Positions 26,902-35,767 are shown, numbered from the stretch's first letter. The stretch: DNA of 64,000 bases from JAMXLO01 sp963791495 (GCA_963791495.1 CAWBST010000008.1:1-64000), one strand, 5' to 3'. A program made the numbers and translations. The notes: generated by a model not told the origin, from the letters alone.

Positions 26902-27981
26902 ATGGAATACGACCGGCATTTCAAATTTCTGGACTGCACGCCGGCACTTTCCGCCGGAACGCTCGAAGGTGCGCGATTGCAGGAGATCGCAGGTGCGGTG
27001 GAGAAGCTTGGCTTCGAGGTGCTGCGGGCGCGTCGCGCGGAGGAGGCGGAACTTGCCATCCGCGCCGACGCCGCGGTCGGCTGCATGGTGATCGATTGGG
27101 GCAAGCGCGGCGTGCAGGGCAAGAGTGCCGCGCTGATCGCACTGGTGCGCGCGGGGGGTCTGGAGTTGCCCGTCTTCGTGCTGGTTCGCCGCCAGCGCCT
27201 CGAGGAGGTGGCGGTCGAGGTGATGAACCAGGTCACGGGCTACGTGTTCCTTGCGGAAGAAACGCCCGAATTCATTGCCCGCAACCTGGTAAGCCACCTG
27301 CGGCACTATGCGGCATCGCTCAAGACACCGTTTTTCGGCCGGTTGGTGGACTATGCCGAAGAGGGCAACCAGCTTTGGACCTGTCCGGGCCATAACGGTG
27401 GCGCCTTCTATGCTCGGAGCCCGATCGGCCGCATCTTCGTTGCCCATCTTGGCGAGGCGGTATTTCGTGACGACCTCGACAACTCGATTCTTGAACTGGG
27501 CGATCTGTTGACCCATGAGGGGCCTGCCCTGGAGGCGCAGAAGGCGGCAGCGCAGATTTTTGGCGCCGAGAAGACCTATTTTGTACTCAACGGTACCTCG
27601 ACGTCGAACAAGGTCGTGTTATCAGCCCTGATCGCGAAGGGCGATCTGGTGTTGTTCGACCGCAACAATCACAAGGCGGCACACCACGGTGCCTTCTTCA
27701 TGGGGGGCGCAATACCGATTTTCCTGGCGACGCAGCGCAACTGCCACGGTCTGATCGGTCCGATCGACCATGATGCGCTCGACGAGGCGCGGATCCGCGC
27801 TGCGATTCGTGACAATCCGCTGGTCACGGACCCGGAGGCATGGCGACGCGAACGGCCGTTCCGTGCCGCGGTGATCGAGCAATGCACTTACGACGGGACG
27901 ATCTATGACGTCGGCATTCTGCTCCGCCAGATCGGCCATCTCTGTGCTACTACCCTTAAAAATCCTCGCGGATTGCGATGA
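26902..27981 (+). pseudogene. PLP-dependent Orn/Lys/Arg decarboxylase, C-terminal half lost
   Basis: Starts MEYDRHFKFLDCTPALSAGT with GAGGTAAG ten bases upstream. An N-terminal response-regulator-like wing domain (residues about 1-130) is followed by the start of the large PLP domain: WTCPGHNGGAFYARSP, FVLNGTSTSNKVVLSALIAK and LVLFDRNNHKAAHHGAFFMG, typical of class III amino-acid decarboxylases. Homology ends at ILLRQIGHLC (about 27945), before the cofactor-binding lysine, where the next mobile gene region begins. The remainder is not found elsewhere in the window. Ornithine, lysine or arginine specificity cannot be decided. Inactive. Confidence 0.85.
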
Positions 27982-27987
27982 TTCTGG

Positions 27988-29588
27988 TCAAGCGGCCAAT
28001 TTCGTGAGTTGCTGCGTGCTGACGCGTCGTGCGGTGAGCAGTGCGGTAACCGCGATTCGGCCTGCGTCGGTCAAGTGATATCGGTGTGTATGCGGCACTT
28101 TGCGGATCAGGTGGTGCGCCCGGAGCAACAGCAGCTTGCGAGAGACGGACGCAGCCTGGCGGCGCTGCTCTGGCTTTGACACCGACGCGTCGGTGAACAG
28201 CAGTCGGCGCAGGTCGCGATTGCGGAAGCCGTTGATGGTGAACTCGCCGCGACCGATGGCCTCAATCAGCGCGGCGTCGGCAGGTGCGTGCGGGTTCATC
28301 GGGCGAACCCGATGGCCATTGCGCTTTGTGGGGCGGCAAAGCCGGGTGGTCAGTTCGCCGAGCGAGGTGATGTTTTCGACCGAGGCCAGTGCTTGCAGGT
28401 AGCGATCGTTGGCGGCCTGCGAGACTTCCGCACGACGATGCAGATCAGCGATACCCTTGCGCATGCAATGCCAGGCCTGCGGTGCGTCCGGCTTGCCCTC
28501 CGGTGTCCGGTAGGTCTTGAACCCTGCCGCGTCGTTGATCGTGGTCTCAACGCGCAGCACGCTGCCCTCCCTCGGGTCGTAGCCCGAGGGCATGGTTTGA
28601 TGTTGTCGTACATTTTGATCGAGTTCTCTCCCAGCCGGTGCTTGATCCGAACGCCTTCGTGCCGCCGCTTCACGTCGCTGACCACTTCTGCGTTCAGGTG
28701 TGGCGGCAGCTTGCCGCTGGTTGGAATGGCACGGCCGAGGAAGCGCATTACCTCCGGGCTGAGGAACGTCGTCAGGCCGTGCTGCACCAGTTTGGGGTAC
28801 AGTCGGGCCAGGCCGGCGCTGTTGCGGAACACGATGTCGGTGGCCCACTCGCTCTGATAGGTGGACCAGTAGTAGTGCACCGGGAAGGCCGCGAACATTG
28901 CGTCGTGCCGCGGGTTCAGGTTGTGCGCGATGCCGTCCAGCAGTTTGGGCCAGGCTGCCTGCACCTGCCGGTCCATCAACTGTTGTGTCCGCAGAGGATC
29001 CTCCAACCTGGTGAAGCAGTTGTCCCGCCGCACGTAACCCAACCCGGCCGCATCCATCGCGCGCGCCAGCCACTCCCGGCCGTTCAGGCAGATCTGGATG
29101 GCAAACGGAAACCAGGTCTGGATGCGTGCGTGCATGAATCCGAAGATCGGGTGGATCTGGTAGTGATACAGATACAGGCACTTGCGGTGACGCGGCAGTA
29201 ATCGCAGACGTTTGGCCGCGCGGTCGCGGATGATGTCATACGACAGACATGGCTCGACCGCCGTGAGGATGCAGATCAGGCCTTGTTCGATCGCATATTG
29301 CCGCGCGATCGTCCGGGCGCGTTCTTCCTTGCTGCTGGCACTGGACGGCATGAAGTGGATCGGTCGGCCAGTGCTGTGTCCGTGTGCCTCCGATGCCTCT
29401 CGCAATTGCCGCGTCACCGCTTCGGCATGGTTGGCGAAGTCCTTCAGAAGCACCTGCATCGCCCAGAGGTACTGCTGCATCCCCAGGTGATGGGCCAGCA
29501 GCCGAAGCGTGCCACGAAACACCAGACGGTCGAAGCCTGACACAACGCCAATGACTTCGCCTGCGTGCTTGCTTACAAATGCTTTCAC
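27988..29588 (-). pseudogene. Large protein of an unclassified, apparently mobile family (member 1)
   Basis: About 520 residues across two frames. It starts MKAFVSKHAGEVIGVVSGFD and contains CLYLYHYQIHPIFGFMHARI, TWFPFAIQICLNGREWLARA, DAAGLGYVRRDNCFTRLED and VRIKHRLGENSIKMYD. A GC-rich palindrome then changes the frame, and the rest reads GSVLRVETTINDAAGFKTYR, FTINGFRNRDLRRLLF and a C-terminal winged-helix-like tail (LLLLRAHHLIRKVPHTHRYH). No catalytic triad of known transposases is evident. Its insertion coincides with the truncation of a decarboxylase gene, and a distant homologue lies at 54244, so I infer a mobile-element protein. Terminal repeats were not found. Confidence 0.6.
28569..28590. 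repeat. GC-rich palindromic insert 5
   Basis: Perfect eight-base arms CCCTCGGG and CCCGAGGG around TCGTAG. On the minus strand it is preceded by CCATG and followed by AGGGCAGCGTGCTG, the same AGCGTGCTG that follows insert 4. It sits between KMYD and GSVLRVE and shifts the frame. Confidence 0.65.
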
Positions 29589-29720
29589 GGCATTCCACTC
29601 CTGGCTGTTCTGGTAACCCTCGCAGGAGCCACTCTAGCCAGTTCTCAGGTGGAACGCCGTGCTCCCGTTTGGTTGCGGCCGTTAGGCTGCGCTGTGTCAG
29701 CTTGATTGCTTTTCCAATCC

Positions 29721-30515
29721 TCAACGTCCTTGGAAGGACGGCTTGCGCTTCTCATTGAACGCACGGATGCCTTCGCGGCGATCCTCGGTCGGCACCATGC
29801 GGTTATACGCCTCGATCTCGAACATCATGCCGCTGGCGAGATCCATGTTCAGCCCGTGGTTCACCGACTGCTTGATCTGCCGCGTCGAGATCGGTGCGTT
29901 GCCGGCGATGGTGGCGGCGGTCTCCAGCGCATCGGCCAACAGCGTATCGGCCGCGCAGACGCGGTTCACCATACCCCACTCGAACGCCTGCTGCGCGGTG
30001 AACGGTTTGCCGGTGAGCAGTATCTCCTTCGCGCGCCGCGCTCCCACCGCGCGCGGCAGGGTCTGCGTTCCGCCGGCGCCGGGCATGATGCCCAGCGTCA
30101 CCTCGGTCAGCGCGAAGCGCGCATGTTCAGCCGCATAGATGAAGTCCGCGCACAGCGCGATCTCCATGCCGCCGGCATAGGCCGCACCGTTCACCGCGGC
30201 GATCACCGGCACCGGACAGGCGATGATCGCACGGATGGCGCGCTCGAAGATCAGGTGCTGATCCTGCCACTGCTGGTCCGTCATGCCGTTGCGCTCCTTC
30301 AGGTCGCCGCCGGCACAGAACGCGCGCGGACCCGCGCCGGTCAGCACGATGCAACGCTGCTCGTTCGGCGCACCGCCGATGGCATGGAAAAGATCGAGCA
30401 GGTCGAGCCCCATCTGCGTGTTCATCGCATTGGCAATCTCGGGGCGGTTCAGTGTGACCTGCAACGTGTGCGGCTGCGGACGAGTGGTTTGCAGCGTTTG
30501 ATAGTGTGCGGCCAT
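29721..30515 (-). CDS. Enoyl-CoA hydratase/isomerase family protein
   Basis: 264 residues from MAAHYQTLQTTRPQPHTLQV. The crotonase fold is clear: oxyanion-hole segments GPRAFCAGGDLKERN and NGAAYAGGMEIALCADFIYA, and LTEVTLGIMPGAGGTQTLPR. The two glutamates used by hydratases (in GGMEIAL and ALTEV) are both present, favouring hydratase activity. Intact; ends close to the mobile region on its left. Neighbours give no pathway, so beta-oxidation or aromatic/isoprenoid acid degradation are open. A hairpin CGTCC/GGACG lies in the last codons. Confidence 0.85.
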   Translation of the reverse strand: MAAHYQTLQTTRPQPHTLQVTLNRPEIANAMNTQMGLDLLDLFHAIGGAPNEQRCIVLTGAGPRAFCAGGDLKERNGMTDQQWQDQHLIFERAIRAIIACPVPVIAAVNGAAYAGGMEIALCADFIYAAEHARFALTEVTLGIMPGAGGTQTLPRAVGARRAKEILLTGKPFTAQQAFEWGMVNRVCAADTLLADALETAATIAGNAPISTRQIKQSVNHGLNMDLASGMMFEIEAYNRMVPTEDRREGIRAFNEKRKPSFQGR

Positions 30516-30619
30516 GGTGTTCGTCCGGGTGCTGAGCGGGCGCAGACACTGCGCGAGACCGGAGACCTGCGCAACGCCTCATCGTTCGGCGAACGACTTG
30601 AGGCGCACGAGGGCCTCGT

Positions 30620-30943
30620 GCGCAACTGGAAGACGCGTCGGTCAACCTACTGATCGCGGTCGTCCTGGGCTGGACGATGCGCAATTACGCGCTGCTAGCG
30701 ATGGCGTTCGTGGGCATTCTGCTCTTTCCGGGCTTCGCTACCATCAGGACCGCTTGGGAGAAGATCGGCGCCCCATCGGTGCCGGCGCCGATACCGCTCA
30801 CGGCGACCGGCCTCGGCGCTTTGGGGGTCAATCTCTCCTGTGCCTTCATTCTGGAGAGCTACCGCGACCACAGCGGCAGCCTCACCCGGGCCGCATTCCT
30901 GTCGGCCCGCAACGGAGTGACGTCAGCACCCCGGCGGCGATGA
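30620..30943 (+). pseudogene. Cation-efflux (CDF) family fragment
   Basis: A stretch reading AFVGILLFPGFATIRTAWEK, then LTATGLGALGVNLSCAFILE and SYRDHSGSLTRAAFLSARN resembles the middle of CDF transporters, where C..L.R(Y)RxHSGSLxRAAFLSARND precedes a membrane helix. The aspartate normally found after ARN is replaced by Gly, and the frame ends soon after. The N- and C-terminal membrane segments are absent or frameshifted. Fragment. Confidence 0.6.
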
Positions 30944-30998
30944 TGGGGACATTCGCGAGTGCGTCGTGCCAGTCATCGACGATGGCGATGCGCACCGT

Positions 30999-31259
30999 TC
31001 AGCCATGCCGAGCGAGGAACGTGCGCCCCGCCGGTGTGATCCGCACCACGCCGCGGCGGCCCTCTCGCGCGTGCTCAACGAAGCCACGGTCGTTGGCGTC
31101 CTCCCACACCGGCAGCCGCGGGCACGAGGTGCGCCACGCCTCCATCACCTCGTCATAAGGCCGTGCCCCCCGCGCAAGCCACGCGAGCATGTTGCACAGC
31201 AGTGCATCGATCGTCTCCGACACCGGCGTTTCTCCAGCAGACCGCGTCAGCGTAGGCAC
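30999..31259 (-). CDS. Small hypothetical protein, 86 aa
   Basis: Starts MPTLTRSAGETPVSETIDAL. The segments ARPYDEVMEAWRTSCPRLPV, WEDANDRGFVE and RRGVVRITPAGRTFLARHG look like a small winged-helix domain (the last part is a typical wing followed by ITPAGxxFL). It diverges from the LysR gene across 60 bp, so it may share regulation. Function unknown. Confidence 0.5.
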   Translation of the reverse strand: MPTLTRSAGETPVSETIDALLCNMLAWLARGARPYDEVMEAWRTSCPRLPVWEDANDRGFVEHAREGRRGVVRITPAGRTFLARHG

Positions 31260-31297
31260 GACGTCGAGCGTGGTCCATAATATGCTTCATGTAAAAT

Positions 31298-31316
31298 CCA
31301 TATCAGATGGATATGG
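31298..31316. promoter_or_regulatory. Palindrome at the LysR start, likely LTTR box
   Basis: CCATATC-AGATG-GATATGG, seven-base arms, which contains the T-N11-A core typical of LysR-type regulator sites (ATATCAGATGGATAT). It ends three bases before the ATG of the LysR gene, so binding would block its expression, consistent with autoregulation. The divergent small gene begins 39 bp away. Confidence 0.6.
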
Positions 31317-31319
31317 CAG

Positions 31320-32219
31320 ATGGATCTGCGGCACCTGCGCTATTTCGTGGCCGTGGCCAAGGAGGGCCACGTCACGCGCGCCGCCGAGAGGCTTGGCATC
31401 CAGCAACCGCCGCTCAGCCAGCGCATCCGCGAGCTCGAACGCGAACTCGGCGTACAACTGTTCCGCCGCGAGTCACGTGGCGTCGCACTGACCGCCGCCG
31501 GACGCACGCTGTTTGCCGACGCGTGCGCAATCCTGGCGCAGGTGGAGCACGCACGTGAGGCGACGCTCCGTACCGCGCGGGGTGAGCAGGGACGCATCAC
31601 GGTCGGCTTCACCAGCTCGACGCCGTTCCATCCGTTCGTGCCGCGCTTCCGTGAAGCGCATCCGCTGGTTTTCCTGACGCTTGAGGAAGGCGGCACGACG
31701 GAGCTGATCGAGGCGTTGCGCGGTGAACGGATCGATGCCGCATTCATCCGGACACCGATCGCCGATCCCGCGGGACTAGCGATCGATGCGCTGCTGGAGG
31801 AGGGGATGGTGGTGGCCCTGCCGGCGGCGCACGCGCTGGCCAGCGGCACGCAGGCACTTGCGCTGCGCCGGCTCACGGCCGAGACCTTCATCGTCTATCG
31901 CCGCCCAAGTGGACCCGGTCTGTACGACGCGATCCTTGCCGCTTGTCACGCCGCCGGTTTCAGTCCGCGCATCGGTCAGGAGGCGCCGCGCATCGTCGCC
32001 ACACTCAATCTTGTCGCTGCCGGCCTCGGCGTTTCCATCGTGCCAGCGTCGTTGCAGCGCATGCAACTGGACGGCATTGTCTACCGCGCGCTCACCGGCC
32101 TATCGCGACCGACGGCGCCACTGCTGCTGGCGACCCGCCGCGGCGATGCATCGGCGGTGTTGCGGCGGCTCGTCGCATTGATCCGGCAGATGGCAAAATC
32201 GAGAAGCGCGCCGGTTTGA
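31320..32219 (+). CDS. LysR-family transcriptional regulator
   Basis: 299 residues beginning MDLRHLRYFVAVAKEGHVTR, the standard LTTR start. Winged helix-turn-helix: AAERLGIQQPPLSQRIRELE. The C-terminal effector-binding domain follows from GRITVGFTSSTPFHPFVPRF. Intact. The start lies immediately after a T-N11-A palindrome and has no clear ribosome-binding site, so leaderless or repressed translation is possible. The effector is unknown. It faces the end of the NitT/TauT ABC operon (convergent), so the two need not be linked. Confidence 0.88.
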   Translation: MDLRHLRYFVAVAKEGHVTRAAERLGIQQPPLSQRIRELERELGVQLFRRESRGVALTAAGRTLFADACAILAQVEHAREATLRTARGEQGRITVGFTSSTPFHPFVPRFREAHPLVFLTLEEGGTTELIEALRGERIDAAFIRTPIADPAGLAIDALLEEGMVVALPAAHALASGTQALALRRLTAETFIVYRRPSGPGLYDAILAACHAAGFSPRIGQEAPRIVATLNLVAAGLGVSIVPASLQRMQLDGIVYRALTGLSRPTAPLLLATRRGDASAVLRRLVALIRQMAKSRSAPV

Positions 32220-32323
32220 TCCGGGTTTGGCGAGCCGCTGACTACGGAAATCGAGCCGTCTGACTATCCATTCACCGATCGCGCGCAATTGGACGCGTCG
32301 GCGGCCAACCTCGAATCGTCCCG

Positions 32324-33106
32324 CTAAGCGCCACCAGAACGATGCACCTCGCTCTCCACCAAACCCCAGATCCGCGCCTTCAGCGTCGCATAATCCGGCG
32401 AGAGCTGGATCGACACATGCCGAGGCCTTGGCAGCGTATTGTGCATGATCGCCTTCACCCGCCCAGGCCGCGCCGACATCACCACGATCCTGTCCGCCAG
32501 GATCATCGCCTCGTCGATGCTATGGGTAATGAACACCACGGTTTTCCGGCTGGCCTCCTGGATCCGGAGCAACTCCTCCTGCATCTCCTGGCGCGTCATT
32601 GCATCCAGTGCCGCGAACGGTTCGTCCATCAGCAGCACCTCGGGATCGGCGGCGAGGATGCGTGCCAGGGTCACGCGCTGCTGCATGCCGCCGGACAGTT
32701 CGACGGGATAGTATCGTTCGAAACCACCCAGTCGGACCAGTTCGATGAAGCGGGCGGCGCGGCGGCGGCGTTCGGCGGCGGGCACGCGCTGCATCCGAAG
32801 GCCGAACTCCACATTGCCCTGCACGGTCTTCCACGGGAACAGTGCATACGACTGGAACACCACGCCGCAGCGCGGCTCGATGCGGGTGATCGGCTCGCCG
32901 TGCAGCAGCACGCGGCCCTCGGTCGGCTGGATGAAGCCGGCGAACATGTTCAGCATCGTGGTCTTGCCGCAGCCCGAGGCGCCGAGCAGGCAGACGAACT
33001 CCCCCGCCGCGACGTCGAGCGAGAAGTCGCGCACCGCCACCACGGATTGCGCGCGGTCGATCGCGAAGGAGCGTGTGACGTGTTCGGCGCTGAGGATCGG
33101 CGGCAT
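32324..33106 (-). CDS. ABC transporter ATP-binding protein (NitT/TauT type)
   Basis: 260 residues from MPPILSAEHVTRSFAIDRAQ. Walker A GASGCGKTT, signature ELSGGMQQRVTLARIL, Walker B VLLMDEPFAALD and the switch histidine FITHSIDEAM are all present. This is the ATPase class of SsuB/TauB/NrtD importers for sulfonate, taurine, nitrate or thiamine precursors. Its ATG overlaps the stop of the permease gene (TGATG), so it is the last gene of a three-gene operon, binding protein-permease-ATPase. The substrate cannot be read from sequence. Confidence 0.88.
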   Translation of the reverse strand: MPPILSAEHVTRSFAIDRAQSVVAVRDFSLDVAAGEFVCLLGASGCGKTTMLNMFAGFIQPTEGRVLLHGEPITRIEPRCGVVFQSYALFPWKTVQGNVEFGLRMQRVPAAERRRRAARFIELVRLGGFERYYPVELSGGMQQRVTLARILAADPEVLLMDEPFAALDAMTRQEMQEELLRIQEASRKTVVFITHSIDEAMILADRIVVMSARPGRVKAIMHNTLPRPRHVSIQLSPDYATLKARIWGLVESEVHRSGGA

Positions 33107-33864
33107 CAAGTCCGACGATGTCGCTCCCACGGCAGCAGCAGGCGTTCGATGCGTTCGGCAATCAAATCGGCGATCAGCACGGTGATAGAGATCGCCACCA
33201 TGCCGACCAGCACGAGCGGCAGGTTGCCCCAGTCCTTGCCTTGCCAGATCAGCGCGCCAAGCCCTGATTGCGCGGCGACCAATTCCGCCGACAGCACGCA
33301 CGACCATGAGATGGCGAGCGTGATCTTCAGGCCGGCGATGATCCCGGGAAGTGCCGCGGGCAGGACCACCTGCCACATCACCGCGACATCACCGGCGCCC
33401 AGGTTGCGCGCGGCGCGCACCAGCAGCGGATCGACCCGCTGCACGGCGGAAAGCGTATAGAACAGGATGTAGATCCAGGAGCCGAGAAACACGATTGCCA
33501 CCTTCTGCTGCTCGCCGATGCCGAGCCACAGGATGGTCAGCGGAATCCAGGTGATCGACGGCAGCGGGCGCAGCAGCGAGACGAACGGATCGACGATCGC
33601 CTTGGCCGGCCACCACACCGCCATCACCACGCCAAGCGGCACCGCGATCAGCCCGGCGAACACGAAGCCTGCGAACACGCGTTCCGACGAGATCAGCACC
33701 GACTTCAACAGCTCGCCGCTGGCTAACAGCTCGTGCGCCTGCGCGACGATCTGGCCGGGCGACGGCAGGAACACCGACGACACCGCGCCGATTGTCGTGG
33801 CGAGATGCCAGGCCAGCAGAAAGGCGGCGACGGAGGCGAATTTGATCAGGAGCTGGGGGGTCAT
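33106..33864 (-). CDS. ABC transporter permease (NitT/TauT type)
   Basis: 252 residues from MTPQLLIKFASVAAFLLAWH, with about six membrane segments and the permease EAA-like loop ARNLGAGDVAVMWQVVLPAALPG. SsuC/TauC-type inner-membrane subunit. GGGAGG, contributed by the adjacent C/G-rich repeat, lies about nine bases before the ATG. The stop overlaps the ATPase start. Confidence 0.87.
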   Translation of the reverse strand: MTPQLLIKFASVAAFLLAWHLATTIGAVSSVFLPSPGQIVAQAHELLASGELLKSVLISSERVFAGFVFAGLIAVPLGVVMAVWWPAKAIVDPFVSLLRPLPSITWIPLTILWLGIGEQQKVAIVFLGSWIYILFYTLSAVQRVDPLLVRAARNLGAGDVAVMWQVVLPAALPGIIAGLKITLAISWSCVLSAELVAAQSGLGALIWQGKDWGNLPLVLVGMVAISITVLIADLIAERIERLLLPWERHRRT

Positions 33865-33874
33865 GGGTACGAAC

Positions 33875-33915
33875 CTCCCCCTCCCCCCAACCCCCTCCCG
33901 CAAGGGGAGGGGGAG
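33875..33915. repeat. C/G-run hairpin between binding-protein and permease genes
   Basis: Plus-strand CCTCCCCCTCCCCCCAAC then CCCCTCCCGCAAGGGGAGGG and GGAGAG. A nine-pair stem (CCCCCTCCC/GGGAGGGGG) closes on a GCAAG loop. It resembles a common intergenic repeat in alphaproteobacteria (from memory). Placed between the first and second operon genes, it may lower expression of permease and ATPase relative to the binding protein, and part of it serves as the permease ribosome-binding site. Confidence 0.6.
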
Positions 33916-33932
33916 AGATTGCCGCAACCACA

Positions 33933-34895
33933 TCACGGCTTCGGCATGAAGCTGGTGTTCTCCCACTTCGCCACATCCGGCACCGAAGGGATCTTCTTGT
34001 TGTCGTAGAGCCACTGCGCCAGGTACTGCATCTGCGCTGTGTGCAGCTTCATGTGTTCCTGCCAGTCCTTGGTGCCGAAGTATTTCAGCGGCTGCATGCC
34101 CGCCATCACCTCCTCCGGGGTCTTGCGGAAATAGTGCGCGGTGACCTTCGCCGCGTCCTCGGGGTTGGCGATCGTGTAGTCGGCACCTTTCAACATTCCA
34201 AGCGCGATGGCGCGGGCCTGCTCGGGGTGCTGCTCGACCAGCTTGCGCGAGATGATCACGATGTCAGGCGAGGCCATGGTGCCGAACTTCTGATAGGTCG
34301 TGGTATCCTTGTCGGTGCCAAGCAGCGTGCCGTCCGGCGCCGCCTTCTTCAGTCCATCCAGCAGCGGCTGCCAGACGCAGGCGGCCTCGACGTCGCCCTT
34401 GGCGAGCGCGGGCGCCATCTCGTTGGGACCGAGATTGAGGTAGTCGATGTCCTTCGCGGTCATGTTCTGCGTGCCAAGCAAGCCGCTCAGCGTGATCTCG
34501 GCCGAGGTGTTGGCGGCAACCTTTTTCCCCCGCAGATCCTTGATCGAGGCAATGCCGGGGCGCGCCCAGCAGCCCTCGATGCCGGGCGAATCATCGACGT
34601 TGGCGAAATAGAAGAAGTTGGTGTCGCCGCGTGCCATCGCCGGGATGACGGAACTGCGGCCGAGATTGCTGAACGCCGACGAACCGGCATCGACCGAGGC
34701 AAGACGGTCGCTGGAATTGAGGATCACCTGATACTCGACGTCGATCCCCAGTTCCTTGAAGAAGCCCTTGTCGATCGCGACCATGATTGGCACCTGGCCG
34801 TACCACGTGACGGACCCCGCGAAGCCTAGCGCGTCTGCTCGCGCGCCCACCGCGCACAGCAACAGCGCCACCGCATAGGCCAGTCGCCTGATCAT
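33933..34895 (-). CDS. ABC transporter substrate-binding protein (NitT/TauT type)
   Basis: 320 residues. The signal peptide MIRRLAYAVALLLCAVGARA is followed by a mature part beginning DALGFAGSVTWYGQVPIMVA, typical of SsuA/TauA/ThiY-like periplasmic proteins (VAIDKGFFKELGIDVEYQ, LRGKKVAANTSAEITLSGLL, CVWQPLLDGLKKAA). First gene of the importer operon. The start is chosen for the signal peptide. The ligand is unknown. Confidence 0.87.
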   Translation of the reverse strand: MIRRLAYAVALLLCAVGARADALGFAGSVTWYGQVPIMVAIDKGFFKELGIDVEYQVILNSSDRLASVDAGSSAFSNLGRSSVIPAMARGDTNFFYFANVDDSPGIEGCWARPGIASIKDLRGKKVAANTSAEITLSGLLGTQNMTAKDIDYLNLGPNEMAPALAKGDVEAACVWQPLLDGLKKAAPDGTLLGTDKDTTTYQKFGTMASPDIVIISRKLVEQHPEQARAIALGMLKGADYTIANPEDAAKVTAHYFRKTPEEVMAGMQPLKYFGTKDWQEHMKLHTAQMQYLAQWLYDNKKIPSVPDVAKWENTSFMPKP

Positions 34896-34954
34896 GCCTG
34901 CCCCCGCTCGTTGACTCGTTGTCTTATCAGGCTGCCGGAAGAGCCGCGGCGCGG

Positions 34955-35767
34955 TCAACGCCGCGGCGGGCGCTCCGGTGCCTGCGCGTGCGAGCCGCCG
35001 TGCTCGGGCCATTCCCACTGGCCATCCACATCGACGCCCATCCCGCGCAGCATCTCGAGATGATCCTCGGCGTTGTCCCGCGGATGATAGCCGAGAAACT
35101 CCCAGTTCGAATCATAGGTCTTGATGCGCGTGTTGGCCGAGTAGCCGTTCACCACCAGGCAGCCCGGATCGGGATGGCGCAGCGACACATCGACCAGTCG
35201 GGCGACGTCGCCCGGCGACAGCCAGGTTGCGAGCGAGCGCTGGTCGATCGGCAGCTTGCGATAGGTGCCGATGCGCAGCGACACGGAACGGATGCTATGA
35301 CGGTCGTAGTAGCAGCGCAGCATGGTCTCGCCCCAGGCCTTGAAGGTGCCGTAAAGACTGTCGGGGCGCGGCGGCAGGGCAGGGGAGACGCGCTGCTCGA
35401 TCGGATAGCAACCGAAAGCGTGGTTGCTGGACGCGTAGACGATGCGCTGCACGCCAGCGAGCCGCGCTGCCTCGAACACGTCGAACATGCCGCGGACATT
35501 GACGCGGAACAGGTCCTACAGCGTGTAGTCGCCGCCGACGCCGGTCATGTACACGACGGCTGCGACGCCCTGCATCATGTGCTCGATCGCGGCGCGGTCG
35601 GAGATGTCGGCAACGATGCATTCCTCGTTCGGCGCCGGATCGGCGATGGGCCTGCGGTCGGTCAGGCGGAGTTGGCGCCACCCGTCGCGCAGACCATCTC
35701 GCAGCGCGGTGCCGATCGCGCCGGCGGCGCCGGTGATCAGGATGCGGTCGGTGACAGGGTCGATCAT
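34955..35767 (-). pseudogene. Uronate-dehydrogenase-like NAD-dependent protein with an amber codon
   Basis: 270 codons from MIDPVTDRILITGAAGAIGT, a Rossmann NAD site. The segments VYASSNHAFGCYPIEQRV, PRPDSLYGTFKAWGETMLRC (Tyr and Lys of YxxxK), SLRIGTYRKLPIDQRSLATW LS and VNGYSANT closely follow bacterial uronate dehydrogenases. The frame is interrupted by a single TAG at 35516-35518 between GDYTL and DLFRVNVRGMFD, with the same frame continuing. Nonsense mutation, sequence error and read-through are all possible. Uronate dehydrogenase oxidises glucuronate or galacturonate to the aldarolactone. Confidence 0.75.

Noticed and set aside
28300..28325. Palindrome ATCGGG-CGAA-CCCGAT in the 27988 gene as another insert
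   Set aside because: The protein reads through normally (GHRVRPMNP) with no extra residues relative to the family pattern.
29589..29724. Extra gene starting MRIGKAIKLTQRSLTAATKR on the minus strand upstream of the 27988 gene
   Set aside because: The frame runs on into the shadow of the large gene and I cannot support it as a separate product.
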